A stretch of 64,000 bases of DNA. Source: Noviherbaspirillum massiliense JC206 (GTDB taxonomy: Bacteria > Pseudomonadota > Gammaproteobacteria > Burkholderiales > Burkholderiaceae_D). The position numbers and the translations under genes are program-made. The stretch is taken from the NCBI RefSeq assembly GCF_000312045.1, contig NZ_HE978634.1, forward strand, positions 1,730,098 to 1,794,097. The letters are read 5' to 3'. The notes below the pieces were generated by a model. It did not search any database. It was not told where the DNA came from and saw only the letters and a list, made by a program, of their open reading frames with translations. Shown piece by piece: positions 35,989 to 44,733 of this stretch (its first letter is position 1; each line of letters starts with the position of its first letter).

Positions 35989-36942
35989 ATGAAGAAAGTG
36001 ACGCTTTACAGCAGCTCGACCAGAAACAGGCCAGCCCGGTCAACGGAATCTCCCCCTCGATCCCGGAATGCCGACAGTCAGGCAAGGCCGCCACAGGACG
36101 CCCCGAGTCAACCTCAGGTAAAGCAGAAACCAGGCCCCGGTCGGCTGCGCGGCTTCATTTCGCGTCATGAGCGCCTGCTGCTGGTTGCCTCAGCCGCACT
36201 GCTCAGCCTGTGCCTGCTGATTGCCTACATCGAAAGCAGGCCGCAGCCACGCAAGATCACCCAGCGCGACATCGACGCCGCGGTGCTCCATACGCTTGAT
36301 CACAATGTACTGCCTTCACCGGAGGCCAAGGCCTTCGCAGCAGTGCAGCGCTCCGTCGTCCGGGTCCGGCAGCTCCATCATGTCCAGGGAAGCAGCGACG
36401 ACAGGGTGACCGGTGTGGGTACAGGCGTGGTCATCGTCGACAACGGCACCATCCTCACCAATCTTCATGTGGTGGCAGGGGCGGAACGGGTACAGGTCAT
36501 CTTCGCCGATGGAACGGAATCGGAAGCCGCGGTAGCCGCCGAGCAACCGGAAAACGACCTCGCCGTGCTGCAGGCAAAGAGCCTGCCCGACGATTTGGTT
36601 GCCGCCACCCTTCGTTCCACCAGCGACCTGTCCATGGGCGACCGGGTGATCGCGGTCGGGTTCCCGTTCGGGATCGGCCCGTCCGTATCCTCGGGCGTGG
36701 TGTCCGGCCTCAGGCGCGAATATCTTTCCCCGGAAGGCAAGCGTCTCCTGACCAACCTGATCCAGTTCGACGCGGCTGCGAATCCCGGCAATTCCGGCGG
36801 CCCGCTGGTGACGATGGACGGGCAGGTAGTGGGCATCGTGACGGCGATACTCAATCCGAGCGGCCAGGGTTTGTCCATCGGCATAGGCTTTGCAGTACCG
36901 ATTGAAAATGCTGCGGCCGCCGTAGGCGAGCTGCCGTTCTGA
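35989..36942 (+). CDS. Membrane-anchored trypsin-like serine protease (DegP-type, no PDZ)
   Basis: A 317-residue protein: a polar, Pro/Arg-rich cytoplasmic N terminus, one transmembrane helix (LLLVASAALLSLCLLIAYIE, about residues 63-82) and a periplasmic S1C protease domain. The triad is complete: His in LTNLHVVAGAE, Asp in PENDLAVLQAK, Ser in AANPGNSGGPLV. There is no PDZ domain. Starts at 35908 and 35962 are possible; 35989 (MKKVTLYSS) is preferred on composition. It precedes the MoxR gene by 34 bp, suggesting a role in the same envelope system. Confidence 0.9.
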   Translation: MKKVTLYSSSTRNRPARSTESPPRSRNADSQARPPQDAPSQPQVKQKPGPGRLRGFISRHERLLLVASAALLSLCLLIAYIESRPQPRKITQRDIDAAVLHTLDHNVLPSPEAKAFAAVQRSVVRVRQLHHVQGSSDDRVTGVGTGVVIVDNGTILTNLHVVAGAERVQVIFADGTESEAAVAAEQPENDLAVLQAKSLPDDLVAATLRSTSDLSMGDRVIAVGFPFGIGPSVSSGVVSGLRREYLSPEGKRLLTNLIQFDAAANPGNSGGPLVTMDGQVVGIVTAILNPSGQGLSIGIGFAVPIENAAAAVGELPF

Positions 36943-36976
36943 ACATGCATACGACACACTCAAAGGGCAGTCATTC

Positions 36977-37993
36977 ATGAATGAGAGAGAACCAGGATCA
37001 AACGATGTTTCCCTGCAGATGGAGCACATCCTCTATGAGGTGAAGAAGGTTGTCGTCGGCCAGGACCATTTCCTCGAACGCGTGCTGGTCGCCATCCTTG
37101 CGCATGGCCACCTGCTGGTAGAGGGCGTGCCGGGACTGGCCAAGACGCTGACCGTCAACACCCTCGCCCACACCATCCGCGGCAGCTTCCGTCGCATCCA
37201 GTTCACGCCGGACCTGGTACCTGCGGATCTGGTGGGAACGCGCATCTACAACCAGAAAACAGGCGATTTCACGACGTCCTTCGGCCCGGTGTTTACCAAC
37301 CTGCTGCTTGCCGATGAAATCAACCGCGCCCCGGCCAAGGTGCAAAGCGCGCTGCTCGAAGTGATGCAGGAACACCAGGTCACGATCGCCGGCGAAACCC
37401 ACCCGGTGCCGGAGCCCTTCCTCGTCATGGCGACCCAGAACCCGATCGAGACGGAAGGCACCTATCCCTTGCCGGAAGCCCAGGTCGACCGCTTCATGAT
37501 GAAGGTGCTGGTCGATTACCCAAGCGAAGAGGAGGAATTCGTCATCGTCAACCGCGTGACAGGCAATCCGCAGACCGTGAACCCCGTGACCACCACCCAG
37601 CAACTGGTCCAGCTCCAGCGCAAATGCCGCACCGGCTATGTCGATCCCTCGCTGGTGCAATATGCGGTTCGGCTGGTGGCAGCCACGCGCAGGCCGGAGC
37701 ATTATGGCGTGCCGAACGTCGCCCCCTATCTCACGTACGGCGCCAGTCCGCGAGCGACCATCCATCTGGTGGAAGGTGCGCGCGCCCTCGCGTTCCTGCG
37801 CGGGCGTTCCTATGTCCTGCCGGAGGACATGACCGATATTGCGCCGGACGTTCTGCGCCACCGGCTTTCGCTGTCCTACGAAGCGCTTTCCGACGGCATG
37901 ACCGCGGACCAGATCATCCTCCGCCTAATGAAGCACTTGCCGGCGCCTGAAAGACCCCTCGAAACCCATGTCAAACTGGATGCAAACGCCTGA
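36977..37993 (+). CDS. MoxR-family AAA+ ATPase
   Basis: A 338-residue chaperone-type ATPase. Walker A is EGVPGLAKTLTVNT and Walker B LLADEINRAPAKVQ; sensor 1 is in VMATQNPIETEGTYPLPEAQ, followed by the AAA lid. MoxR proteins work with VWA-domain partners to mature or insert envelope complexes. An AAAGGG site lies upstream. Its last 26 bases overlap the DUF58 gene, so the two are translationally coupled. Confidence 0.96.
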   Translation: MNEREPGSNDVSLQMEHILYEVKKVVVGQDHFLERVLVAILAHGHLLVEGVPGLAKTLTVNTLAHTIRGSFRRIQFTPDLVPADLVGTRIYNQKTGDFTTSFGPVFTNLLLADEINRAPAKVQSALLEVMQEHQVTIAGETHPVPEPFLVMATQNPIETEGTYPLPEAQVDRFMMKVLVDYPSEEEEFVIVNRVTGNPQTVNPVTTTQQLVQLQRKCRTGYVDPSLVQYAVRLVAATRRPEHYGVPNVAPYLTYGASPRATIHLVEGARALAFLRGRSYVLPEDMTDIAPDVLRHRLSLSYEALSDGMTADQIILRLMKHLPAPERPLETHVKLDANA

Positions 37994-38903
37994 AACCATC
38001 CTGCGCCGGCTTGAATGGACGGTGCTGCGCCGCCTCGACGGCGTCCTGCATGGCGATTACCGGACGCTGTTTCGCGGCCCCGGCGTGGACCTGGCCGACC
38101 TGCGCGAATACCAGTATCACGACGATGTGCGCCATATCGACTGGAATGTCACCGCCCGTCTGCAGGTGCCGCATGTGCGGGTATTCAACGAAGACCGGGA
38201 CCTCACCGCCTGGTTCCTGCTCGACCTCAGCCCTTCGGTGGATTTCGGCTCCGGGCAGGTCAAGAAGCGCGGCGTGGAGATCGACCTGGTGACCATCCTT
38301 GCCAGCATGCTGACCCATCACGGCAACCGGATCGGTGCGCTGTTCTATGGCGGCGATGTCGACACGGTGATTCCCGAGCGCACCGGCAGGCGCCAGGTAT
38401 TGCACATCCTGCGCCGCATGCTGGATCGCCCGGAGGCCTCGCAGGCCGCGCCGACCCGCCTGCAGGACTTGCTGCAAACCGCCTTTCAGGTGATCCGCAG
38501 GCGCTCACTGGTGTTCGTCGTGTCCGATTTCATCAGCATGCCGGGATGGGCCAAGCCGCTGGCGCAACTCGCGCAACGGCATGAGGTGGTGGCGGTGCGC
38601 CTGTATGACAAACTGGAGATGGAATTGCCGGACCTGGGCGTGCTTGTGGTGCAGGACGCGGAAACCGGCGAGCAATTGTTCGTCGACACGCATGACAGGC
38701 TGTTCCGCAGGCGCTTTGCGGCTGCGGCGGCACGCCGCGAGGAAAGCTTGCGCAGCGCATTCCGCGATGCCGGCGTGGATGCGCTGGAGCTCGCCACGAG
38801 CGACAGCATCATGGACGCGGTACTTCGCTTCGCCGAACTGCGCAAGGTGCGACAACGTCTGGCCGCAGGCGGCACCATGCCCCGGCACGTGGAGCAATCA
38901 TGA
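37968..38903 (+). CDS. DUF58 domain protein
   Basis: A 311-residue protein with the conserved DUF58 block (FRGPGVDLADLREYQYHDD, then DIDWN-like HIDWNVTARL) and a VWA-like fold after it (LLDLSPSVDFGSG, a degenerate metal site). This is the standard middle gene of MoxR-DUF58-BatA operons. It overlaps moxR by 26 bp and the next gene by four (ATGA at 38900). Confidence 0.94.
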   Translation: MSNWMQTPETILRRLEWTVLRRLDGVLHGDYRTLFRGPGVDLADLREYQYHDDVRHIDWNVTARLQVPHVRVFNEDRDLTAWFLLDLSPSVDFGSGQVKKRGVEIDLVTILASMLTHHGNRIGALFYGGDVDTVIPERTGRRQVLHILRRMLDRPEASQAAPTRLQDLLQTAFQVIRRRSLVFVVSDFISMPGWAKPLAQLAQRHEVVAVRLYDKLEMELPDLGVLVVQDAETGEQLFVDTHDRLFRRRFAAAAARREESLRSAFRDAGVDALELATSDSIMDAVLRFAELRKVRQRLAAGGTMPRHVEQS

Positions 38904-39955
38904 CCTTCTTCTGGCCCCAGATGCTATGGCTGCTGCTGCTCGTACCAGCGTTGGTGGCAGCCTACCTTTTTCTGCTCCGACGCAAGAAAAAGCTGGCGAT
39001 ACGCTATGCAAGCCTGTCCATCGTCAAGGAAGCGATGGGACCTGCGCAGGGAATGCGGCGGCATGTTCCTCCCTTGCTGTTCCTGCTTGCGCTCACCCTG
39101 ATGATTGTCGCCATCGCCCGCCCGGCGGCGATCGTTACGCTTCCTTCCCAGTACGAGACCATCATCCTGGCCATCGATGTTTCCGGCAGCATGCGTGCCA
39201 CCGATGTGGCTCCCAGCCGGCTGGGAGCAGCGCAGGAAGCGGTGCGCAGCTTCGTGGCTGATCAGCCAAGCAATACCCGCATAGGCGTAGTGTCGTTTGC
39301 CGGCACCGCCTCGGTCGTACAGCCGCCGACCTTCAACCGCGAGGACATTCTCGCAGCCATCGACCGTTTCCAGCTGCAACGCGGCACGGCGGTGGGGAGC
39401 GGCATCCTGGTGTCGCTGAAGATGCTCTTTCCGGAGATTGAATTCGACCTGAATGCCTCCAATCCGCGCCCCGAAAGTGCGCGTGAGTCGACGCGCGGCG
39501 CTTCGCTCGACAAAGAACCCAAGCCCCAGGCACCGGATTTCAAGCCGGTCGCGCCCGGCTCCTACACCTCTGCGGCCATCATCCTGCTGACGGATGGCCA
39601 GACCACGACCGGCCCGGACCCGATCGAATCGGCCAAGATGGCAGCCGAGCGCGGCGTGCGGGTATATACCGTGGGTGTCGGCACGGTCAATGGCGAGGTC
39701 ATCGGCATGGAAGGCTGGTCGATGCGGGTGCGACTGGACGAAGATGCATTGAAGAGCATAGCGAGCGAAACCAAGGCGGAGTATTTTTACGCCGGCACAG
39801 CCACCGACCTGACGCAAATTTACAAGACTCTGAATTCCAAGCTCGTATTCGAAAAGAAAGCCACCGAGATCACTGCGCTGTTCTCTGCCGCTGCGGCCGT
39901 CCTGGCAGCGTTGTCGGGCTTGCTATCCCTGCTATGGTTTAACCGCATTCTCTGA
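38900..39955 (+). CDS. BatA-like VWA domain membrane protein
   Basis: A 351-residue protein with two N-terminal membrane helices (about residues 5-24 and 55-78), a periplasmic or cytoplasmic von Willebrand A domain and a C-terminal helix. The MIDAS motif DVSGSMRATD is intact, with a later TDGQTTTGPD. A Pro/Ser/Arg-rich insert splits the VWA domain near residues 185-215. Aerotolerance (Bat) operons carry such proteins; here no BatB/BatD genes follow. Confidence 0.93.
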   Translation: MTFFWPQMLWLLLLVPALVAAYLFLLRRKKKLAIRYASLSIVKEAMGPAQGMRRHVPPLLFLLALTLMIVAIARPAAIVTLPSQYETIILAIDVSGSMRATDVAPSRLGAAQEAVRSFVADQPSNTRIGVVSFAGTASVVQPPTFNREDILAAIDRFQLQRGTAVGSGILVSLKMLFPEIEFDLNASNPRPESARESTRGASLDKEPKPQAPDFKPVAPGSYTSAAIILLTDGQTTTGPDPIESAKMAAERGVRVYTVGVGTVNGEVIGMEGWSMRVRLDEDALKSIASETKAEYFYAGTATDLTQIYKTLNSKLVFEKKATEITALFSAAAAVLAALSGLLSLLWFNRIL

Positions 39956-40105
39956 CGCCGTACTGCAGGCTCCGCAAGGCCCGCGGCATCCCCGGTGTGG
40001 CGTTTTCCCTTACGGGACTCAACGATTGCCTATAAAAAAATTGGCAATTATAGAACCTGCCAATGCATGCACGACGAGATCCGCGAGGGGATATCAAAAA
40101 GAAAA

Positions 40106-40133
40106 GGGGTTGCAAGCTCGAACTTGCAACCCC
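40106..40133. terminator. Bidirectional terminator between batA-like and exported His-rich genes
   Basis: Perfect 11-bp repeat GGGGTTGCAAG (40106-40116) and CTTGCAACCCC (40123-40133) with a 6-nt loop. On the minus strand it is followed by TTTTCTTTTT, a good terminator for the gene ending at 40221; the plus-strand tail is weaker (TCGTTTA). Confidence 0.85.
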
Positions 40134-40220
40134 TCGTTTACTACAGCACCTGCGCGCCGGGCCTAGAAAGTCGCGGGATATGAATGCGACCTCTTGGCGA
40201 TCTCCGAGCCGTGTGCCGAG

Positions 40221-40556
40221 TTAGCGGCGACCGCGGCCGTGGCCATGGTCATGATCGTCATGGTCGTGATCATGCTTCTTGTGCTTCCATTCCTTGCACT
40301 TGTGGCCCCTGCAATCCCAATGATCGCGGTCACGCTCGACGTATACCGGCTCCTTGACAACGACAGTCCTGGGCTGCACGTACACTGGACGCGGCTCGAC
40401 GTATACCGGTCTGGGCTGGACAACAACCGGAGCCGGGGCCACGGGCACGCCGATATTGACATCGACGTCGACCCTACCAGCCATGGCTGGGCCGGCCGCA
40501 AGCATGATGACAGCCGTAGCGACAAGACCTAATGCAGTTGAGCGATGCTTCTTCAC
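40221..40556 (-). CDS. Secreted Val/Pro-repeat protein with His/Asp-rich tail
   Basis: A 111-residue product with a clear signal peptide (cleavage after GPAMA, residue 26). A Pro/Val region follows with repeated PRPVYVE/PRPVYVQ units, then a polar part with two Cys (HWDCRGHKCKEWKHKK) and a tail of alternating His and Asp/Gly. It looks like a periplasmic metal-binding or cell-surface protein; no defined family is recognised. It has its own terminator downstream. Confidence 0.8.
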   Translation of the reverse strand: MKKHRSTALGLVATAVIMLAAGPAMAGRVDVDVNIGVPVAPAPVVVQPRPVYVEPRPVYVQPRTVVVKEPVYVERDRDHWDCRGHKCKEWKHKKHDHDHDDHDHGHGRGRR

Positions 40557-40956
40557 TATTGAACTCCCTGGTTGATGATTCTATTAAAACGCTTCACTGT
40601 CCTGTGCGGCCAGCCACAAAGCGTAAAAAATGTTGCAGGACGTATCCGTAAAATCGGCGCGCGACCTACCTGCGCTTATGCCTCAATCAGGACTGCATCC
40701 CTGCCACCCATTTTCTTCCGGGTGCGGCGGCCTACACTTTATATCAATCCGAAAATGGTTGGCATCTTCCGTGTCTGATTTTTACCTCAACGTAGCCCAG
40801 CCTGTGCCATGAAAAGCCGAACGACGGACCGCCACTCCCTTACCCCTAGGGCAAAACAGTTTGCGGCACCAGTCATTAATCGCCGCTTACTGTGATACTC
40901 TCCGCGACGGCGGGAAACTCGCCACATACATACTGTTCCGCGACGTTCCAAGGCAT
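40557..40956. other. Upstream region of the LtaS-like gene
   Basis: No gene seen in these 400 bp. It contains the motif CCCTAGGGCAA at 40844-40854, also present at 44552-44562 before the histidine kinase gene. Promoters of the flanking divergent genes must lie here. Confidence 0.4.
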
Positions 40957-42882
40957 ATGAAACTCATTCGCAATATCCCCCTGCTGCCGGCATTGGTCGG
41001 CGCCATTCTGCTGATCATTTACGCAATTACCCGTATCGGACTGGCCGTCTACACCGGTTTCGATGCCGTTCCACTGTCGCTGTGGCCAGGCATTCTTGTC
41101 AAAGGATTATTTTTTGACCTGGCGGTGGCATCCGCACTGCTTGCCCCGGTGCTTCTGTACGAAGCCATCGTGCCAAACCGCTGGCGCGCCTCGCGCGTGC
41201 ATCATGTGGTGCGCATGGCCTGGCTTTGGGGCAGCATCGCTCTGCTGCTGTTTGGCGCGGTAGCGGAAACGACGTTCTGGATGGAGTTTTCCACCCGATT
41301 CAATTTCATTGCGCTGGACTACCTGATCTATACCCATGAAGTCATCGGCAACATCCTCGAATCCTATCCGGTCGGCTGGATCCTTGGTGGCATAGCCGCG
41401 CTGGCCGCGCTGATTGCCGGGCTGATTCGCAAGCCGGTCATCCGTGCCGACAGTATTCCCGTGAGCCGTTCGCAGCGGCTCGGCCTGGCCATCTCGGCAA
41501 TCGCCTTGCCGTCACTGCTGCTGAGCTTCGCCAGCATCGACCAGATGGAAGGACAAGGCAATGCCTATGCAGATGAGTTGTCCGGCAATGGCTTGTTTAC
41601 CCTGGCTGCGGCAATGCGCCGCAATGAACTCGACTACGACAAGTTTTACCGGACCATGCCTCAGGATGTCGCCGATGTCACGCTGAAAAAGCTGGGCGTG
41701 CAGCGTCAGCCCTTGCTTGCGGACGGTGGCCAGGCCTCACCAGAACCGATCTCCTACAAGACGCCTTTTGTGCGCCGGCCGCGCAATGTCGTCCTGATTT
41801 CCGTGGAAAGCCTGTCGGCGTCCTATCTCGGCGCATACGGTTCCGACAAGGGCCTTACGCCGAACCTGGATGAAATTGCGCGCAAGGGAATGAAGTTTGA
41901 ACAAGTGTTCGCCACTGGCACGCGTACCGTCCGCGGCCTGGAAGCGCTGTCCCTCGGCACGCCGCCGGTGCCCGGCCAGGCCATCGTGCGACGCCCGAAC
42001 AATGACCATCTCGCCACCATCGGCGAAATGCTCGAGCACCAGGGATTCAATACCTTCTTCTTCTACGGCGGGTATGGATACTTCGACAACATGAATGCCT
42101 ATTTCAGCGCCAACGACTACCGGATCGTGGACAGGACCGACTTCCCCAAGGAGACGATCATGTTCGAAAACGTCTGGGGCGTGGCCGATGAGGCGCTGTT
42201 CGACAATGTGCTGCGGACGATGGATAACAAGACCGCTTCGGAAAAGCCGTTCTTTGCCCACGTTATGACGACCAGTAACCACCGGCCGTACACCTATCCC
42301 GATGGGCGGATCGACATTGCTTCGCCGGGCGGCCGCAGTGGCGCAGTGAAATACACGGATTATGCGATCGGCAAGTTCCTGAAGGACGCCGAGTCCCGCC
42401 CCTGGTTCAAGGACACGCTCTTCGTCATCGTCGCCGACCATTGCGCATCGGTTGCCGGCAAGAGCAAGTTGCCGGTGGAGAGCTACCACATCCCGCTGAT
42501 TTTCTATGCCCCAGGTCTGCTCAAGCCGGGAAGCTATGCTCCCCTCATGAGCCAGGTCGACATCGCGCCGACCCTGTTGGAAGTCCTTGGAAAGAAAGGC
42601 GAAGAAGAGTTCTTCGGCCGCTCCGTATTCGCGGAAGGACCTGCGCCGCAAAGGGCATTCATCAGCAATTACCAGGAATTGGGCTACCTGCGCAACGGCA
42701 TCCTGACCGTGCTGCTGCCGAAGAAGCGGGTGGAAAGCTATCGCATCGATCCGAAAACCTATGCGTCAACGCCGACGGCGGTCGACCCGCAACTGGTGAA
42801 CGAAACGATTGCCTTTTACCAGACGGCTTCCCGGGCTTTCAAGGCGGGCGCGCTCAAGGCACCCTATTACGTGAAGCACTGA
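40957..42882 (+). CDS. LtaS-type sulfatase-fold phosphotransferase, inner membrane
   Basis: A 641-residue protein with five predicted membrane helices in the first about 200 residues and an extracytoplasmic sulfatase-fold domain (about 255-600). Signatures: NVVLISVESLSASYLGAYG (metal-binding Glu), ATGTRTVRGLEAL with the nucleophilic Thr (residues 320-327), and VIVADHCASVAGKS. Relatives transfer phosphoglycerol to glycans such as osmoregulated periplasmic glucans. The substrate here is unknown. ATG 40957 fits the first helix; an earlier TTG at 40861 is not favoured. Confidence 0.9.
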   Translation: MKLIRNIPLLPALVGAILLIIYAITRIGLAVYTGFDAVPLSLWPGILVKGLFFDLAVASALLAPVLLYEAIVPNRWRASRVHHVVRMAWLWGSIALLLFGAVAETTFWMEFSTRFNFIALDYLIYTHEVIGNILESYPVGWILGGIAALAALIAGLIRKPVIRADSIPVSRSQRLGLAISAIALPSLLLSFASIDQMEGQGNAYADELSGNGLFTLAAAMRRNELDYDKFYRTMPQDVADVTLKKLGVQRQPLLADGGQASPEPISYKTPFVRRPRNVVLISVESLSASYLGAYGSDKGLTPNLDEIARKGMKFEQVFATGTRTVRGLEALSLGTPPVPGQAIVRRPNNDHLATIGEMLEHQGFNTFFFYGGYGYFDNMNAYFSANDYRIVDRTDFPKETIMFENVWGVADEALFDNVLRTMDNKTASEKPFFAHVMTTSNHRPYTYPDGRIDIASPGGRSGAVKYTDYAIGKFLKDAESRPWFKDTLFVIVADHCASVAGKSKLPVESYHIPLIFYAPGLLKPGSYAPLMSQVDIAPTLLEVLGKKGEEEFFGRSVFAEGPAPQRAFISNYQELGYLRNGILTVLLPKKRVESYRIDPKTYASTPTAVDPQLVNETIAFYQTASRAFKAGALKAPYYVKH

Positions 42883-42903
42883 CGGCGAGGTCAGTTCGCC
42901 GCG

Positions 42904-43347
42904 CTAGCCTTCGGCTCTTGCCGAGCGGCGCGGCACGACCGCCATGGTCAGGCGCGATATGCAGACCAGGTGGCCATCCTCGTCAGCAATGCGGATTTCC
43001 CATACATGCGTAGTCCGGCCGAGATGGTAAGGCCGTGCAGTACCGGTCACCCAACCATGGCTGGCCGGACGCAGGTGATTTGCGTTGATGTCGAGGCCGA
43101 CGCAATACGCCTTCTCTTCTTCCACGCACAGATTGGCGGCGCAGCTTCCCACCGTTTCAGCCAGCAGCACCGATGCGCCCCCATGCAGGATGCCGAAAGG
43201 TTGTACGGTCCGCGAATCGACCGGCATGCGGGCGGAAAGCCAGTCCTCGCCGATTTCGGTGAACTCGATGCCAAGGCGTTCCGCTGCCGTGTTCGCATTC
43301 CATTTCTGGATATCTTCCAGCGATTTTTCTTTCTTCCAGATAGCCAT
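42904..43347 (-). CDS. Hot-dog fold thioesterase (PaaI/YdiI type)
   Basis: A 147-residue acyl-CoA thioesterase. The signature FGILHGGASVLLAETVGS, with its acidic catalytic residue in the following helix, and NHLRPASHGWVTGTARP mark the PaaI/EntH group. Menaquinone or aromatic acyl-CoA hydrolysis is possible. ATG 43347 follows GCAGGAAA on the minus strand; an in-frame start at 43383 adds 12 residues. Confidence 0.92.
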   Translation of the reverse strand: MAIWKKEKSLEDIQKWNANTAAERLGIEFTEIGEDWLSARMPVDSRTVQPFGILHGGASVLLAETVGSCAANLCVEEEKAYCVGLDINANHLRPASHGWVTGTARPYHLGRTTHVWEIRIADEDGHLVCISRLTMAVVPRRSARAEG

Positions 43348-43510
43348 TTTCCTGCTTGCCATGAACATTGATGAGGCAAGCATCTTATCGCATCTGTTCC
43401 GATGCGAAATGTCGGACCTGCAATATGGAATAAGGACCGGATACCTTGTGCCGGAGCGAATAGTGCTTGCAAGGCTTGGGCTGCAACCGTTTGCCAGGCG
43501 GTGGGCGTCC

Positions 43511-43693
43511 CTATCTGCCTATCCCGAGATCGATCGTCCCGCTCGGAGTTGTCCCTGACCGAATCGGCGCGCCCTGAACATCATTTCCACCTTGCACGGC
43601 CGCAGGCTGGCTGGACACCTGCGCGCCTTCGCGACTGATTGCACAGCCGCAAAGCAATACGAGAAGTACCAGGGGAATGCCAAGCTGTTTCAT
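43511..43693 (-). CDS. Small lipoprotein
   Basis: A 60-residue product: a signal sequence with lipobox LLCGC (lipidated Cys17), then a short Gly/Ser/Gln-rich mature part (about 44 residues) ending GTIDLGIGR. ACGGAG lies just upstream of the ATG. Function unknown; entericidin-like size, but not recognisably that family. Confidence 0.7.
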   Translation of the reverse strand: MKQLGIPLVLLVLLCGCAISREGAQVSSQPAAVQGGNDVQGAPIRSGTTPSGTIDLGIGR

Positions 43694-44092
43694 ACGAACT
43701 CCGTAGATTGTTTGAAATTTAGATGCGCCCCATGTGTGCCGGTTCGGGCTTTATCGCCCTGTGCTTCGTAGCCGCGCTTGGATCATTCGCCTTCGATCTC
43801 TGGTCGATAAAGCGGTTTCCAGGAGCCTGCAAGGGAAAGAAGGTAGGGTGCGCCGTGCGCACCGGGATCGCATGATGCGCACGACGCACCCTACTTCCCA
43901 TGGCAGATTGAAATTCGCTATAGAGCAGACATGATGGGGAAATGCGAATGCAGGCCAGCTGATTTGACGGCAAGCACGAATGCCACGGTGCTGCCGATTG
44001 CCCACACTCTTGAAGACAGTGACGGCCGCGAACGGGGCCTCACAAAATCTGAAGGGAAAAAAACTGAAGGGAAAAAGAATGGGGGGAAAAGC
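43694..44092. other. Intergenic region with repeats
   Basis: No gene seen. It holds the REP-like palindrome (43843-43894) and, next to the tRNA terminator, two tandem copies of a 14-bp purine-rich unit, CTGAAGGGAAAAAA, at about 44049-44076. Confidence 0.5.
43843..43894. repeat. REP-like imperfect palindrome
   Basis: Two 19-bp arms (43843-43861 and 43876-43894) are inverted copies with one mismatch, which becomes a G-U pair on the minus strand; the loop is 14 nt. The ends read GTAGGGTGCG / CGCACCCTAC, and the arms are rich in TGCGC. This resembles repetitive extragenic palindromes of proteobacteria. No transposase lies next to it. Confidence 0.65.
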
Positions 44093-44120
44093 AAAAGGGC
44101 CTACCTTTCGGTAGGCCCTT
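44093..44120 (-). terminator. Terminator of tRNA-Arg
   Basis: Stem AAGGGCCTACC (44095-44105) with GGTAGGCCCTT (44110-44120) and a TTTC loop; on the minus strand it is followed by TTTTGCTTTT. It lies 10 bp past the tRNA 3' end. Confidence 0.85.
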
Positions 44121-44130
44121 CCTTTGATAC

Positions 44131-44207
44131 TGGTGCGGCTGGCAGGAATCGAACCCACGACCCCTTGGTTCGTAGCCAAGTACTCTATCCAGCTGAGCTA
44201 CAGCCGC
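44131..44207 (-). tRNA. tRNA-Arg (anticodon ACG)
   Basis: A 77-nt cloverleaf on the minus strand. The acceptor arms GCGGCTG and CAGCCGC pair perfectly; the anticodon stem is CTTGG/CCAAG around loop CTACGAA, giving ACG. The T-loop is TTCGATT, and 3' CCA is encoded (44133-44131). Arg-ACG is the A-to-inosine edited tRNA reading CGU/CGC/CGA. Confidence 0.97.
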
Positions 44208-44733
44208 GAAAGACCGAAGTATAGCATCGGTTCAATTAATTTTGGAAGCCCCTTTTTCAAATCAATTGTTTTTTCTTTCGACCGGTCAAAAAAGGATCGT
44301 GAAAAACTCCGCGCCTTCGATGGCTACGTCCTGCATTACGGGCAGACGATGAGCTCGTTCTGACACTGGTCTACGTTCTGATTGATTCCGGGAGTTTCCC
44401 CGCCATATCCGCCAACCTGCTGCCTCAACGATGCAGCGGGTGCCACCTGCTGCAGCCATAACCTGACCAATCGCCACTACTCATTTCTTTTTCCCTGTTT
44501 TCACGCGATTGATTTCAAAACTACTTGTGATAAAGTCCGTCATGACCTTTCCCTAGGGCAATCTTAAATGCGGTGCCTATATCGATTGCAACCGGGCACA
44601 AGGTTTTCATCGTCAGGCTAATGTCATTCGGGAACGAGTGTAAAGTTCCGAAGCCCCCCTTGATCCGTCACTGAGACGGACCCGGCTCACAACCCTGGCA
44701 AATGCCCGAAATAATTCATAACAGTCTAGCAAC
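44208..44733. other. Intergenic region upstream of the histidine kinase gene
   Basis: No gene seen. It contains a likely -10 box for the tRNA (TATACT on the minus strand, 44223-44218, about 10 nt before the tRNA 5' end), the CCCTAGGGCAA motif at 44552-44562, and a 6-5-6 inverted repeat (TCCGTC/GACGGA, 44664-44680) about 55 bp before the kinase start. Confidence 0.45.

Noticed and set aside
44280-44300. GACCGGTC flanked by T and A runs as a terminator
   Set aside because: The palindrome is only 8 bp with no loop, so it cannot form a stable hairpin.
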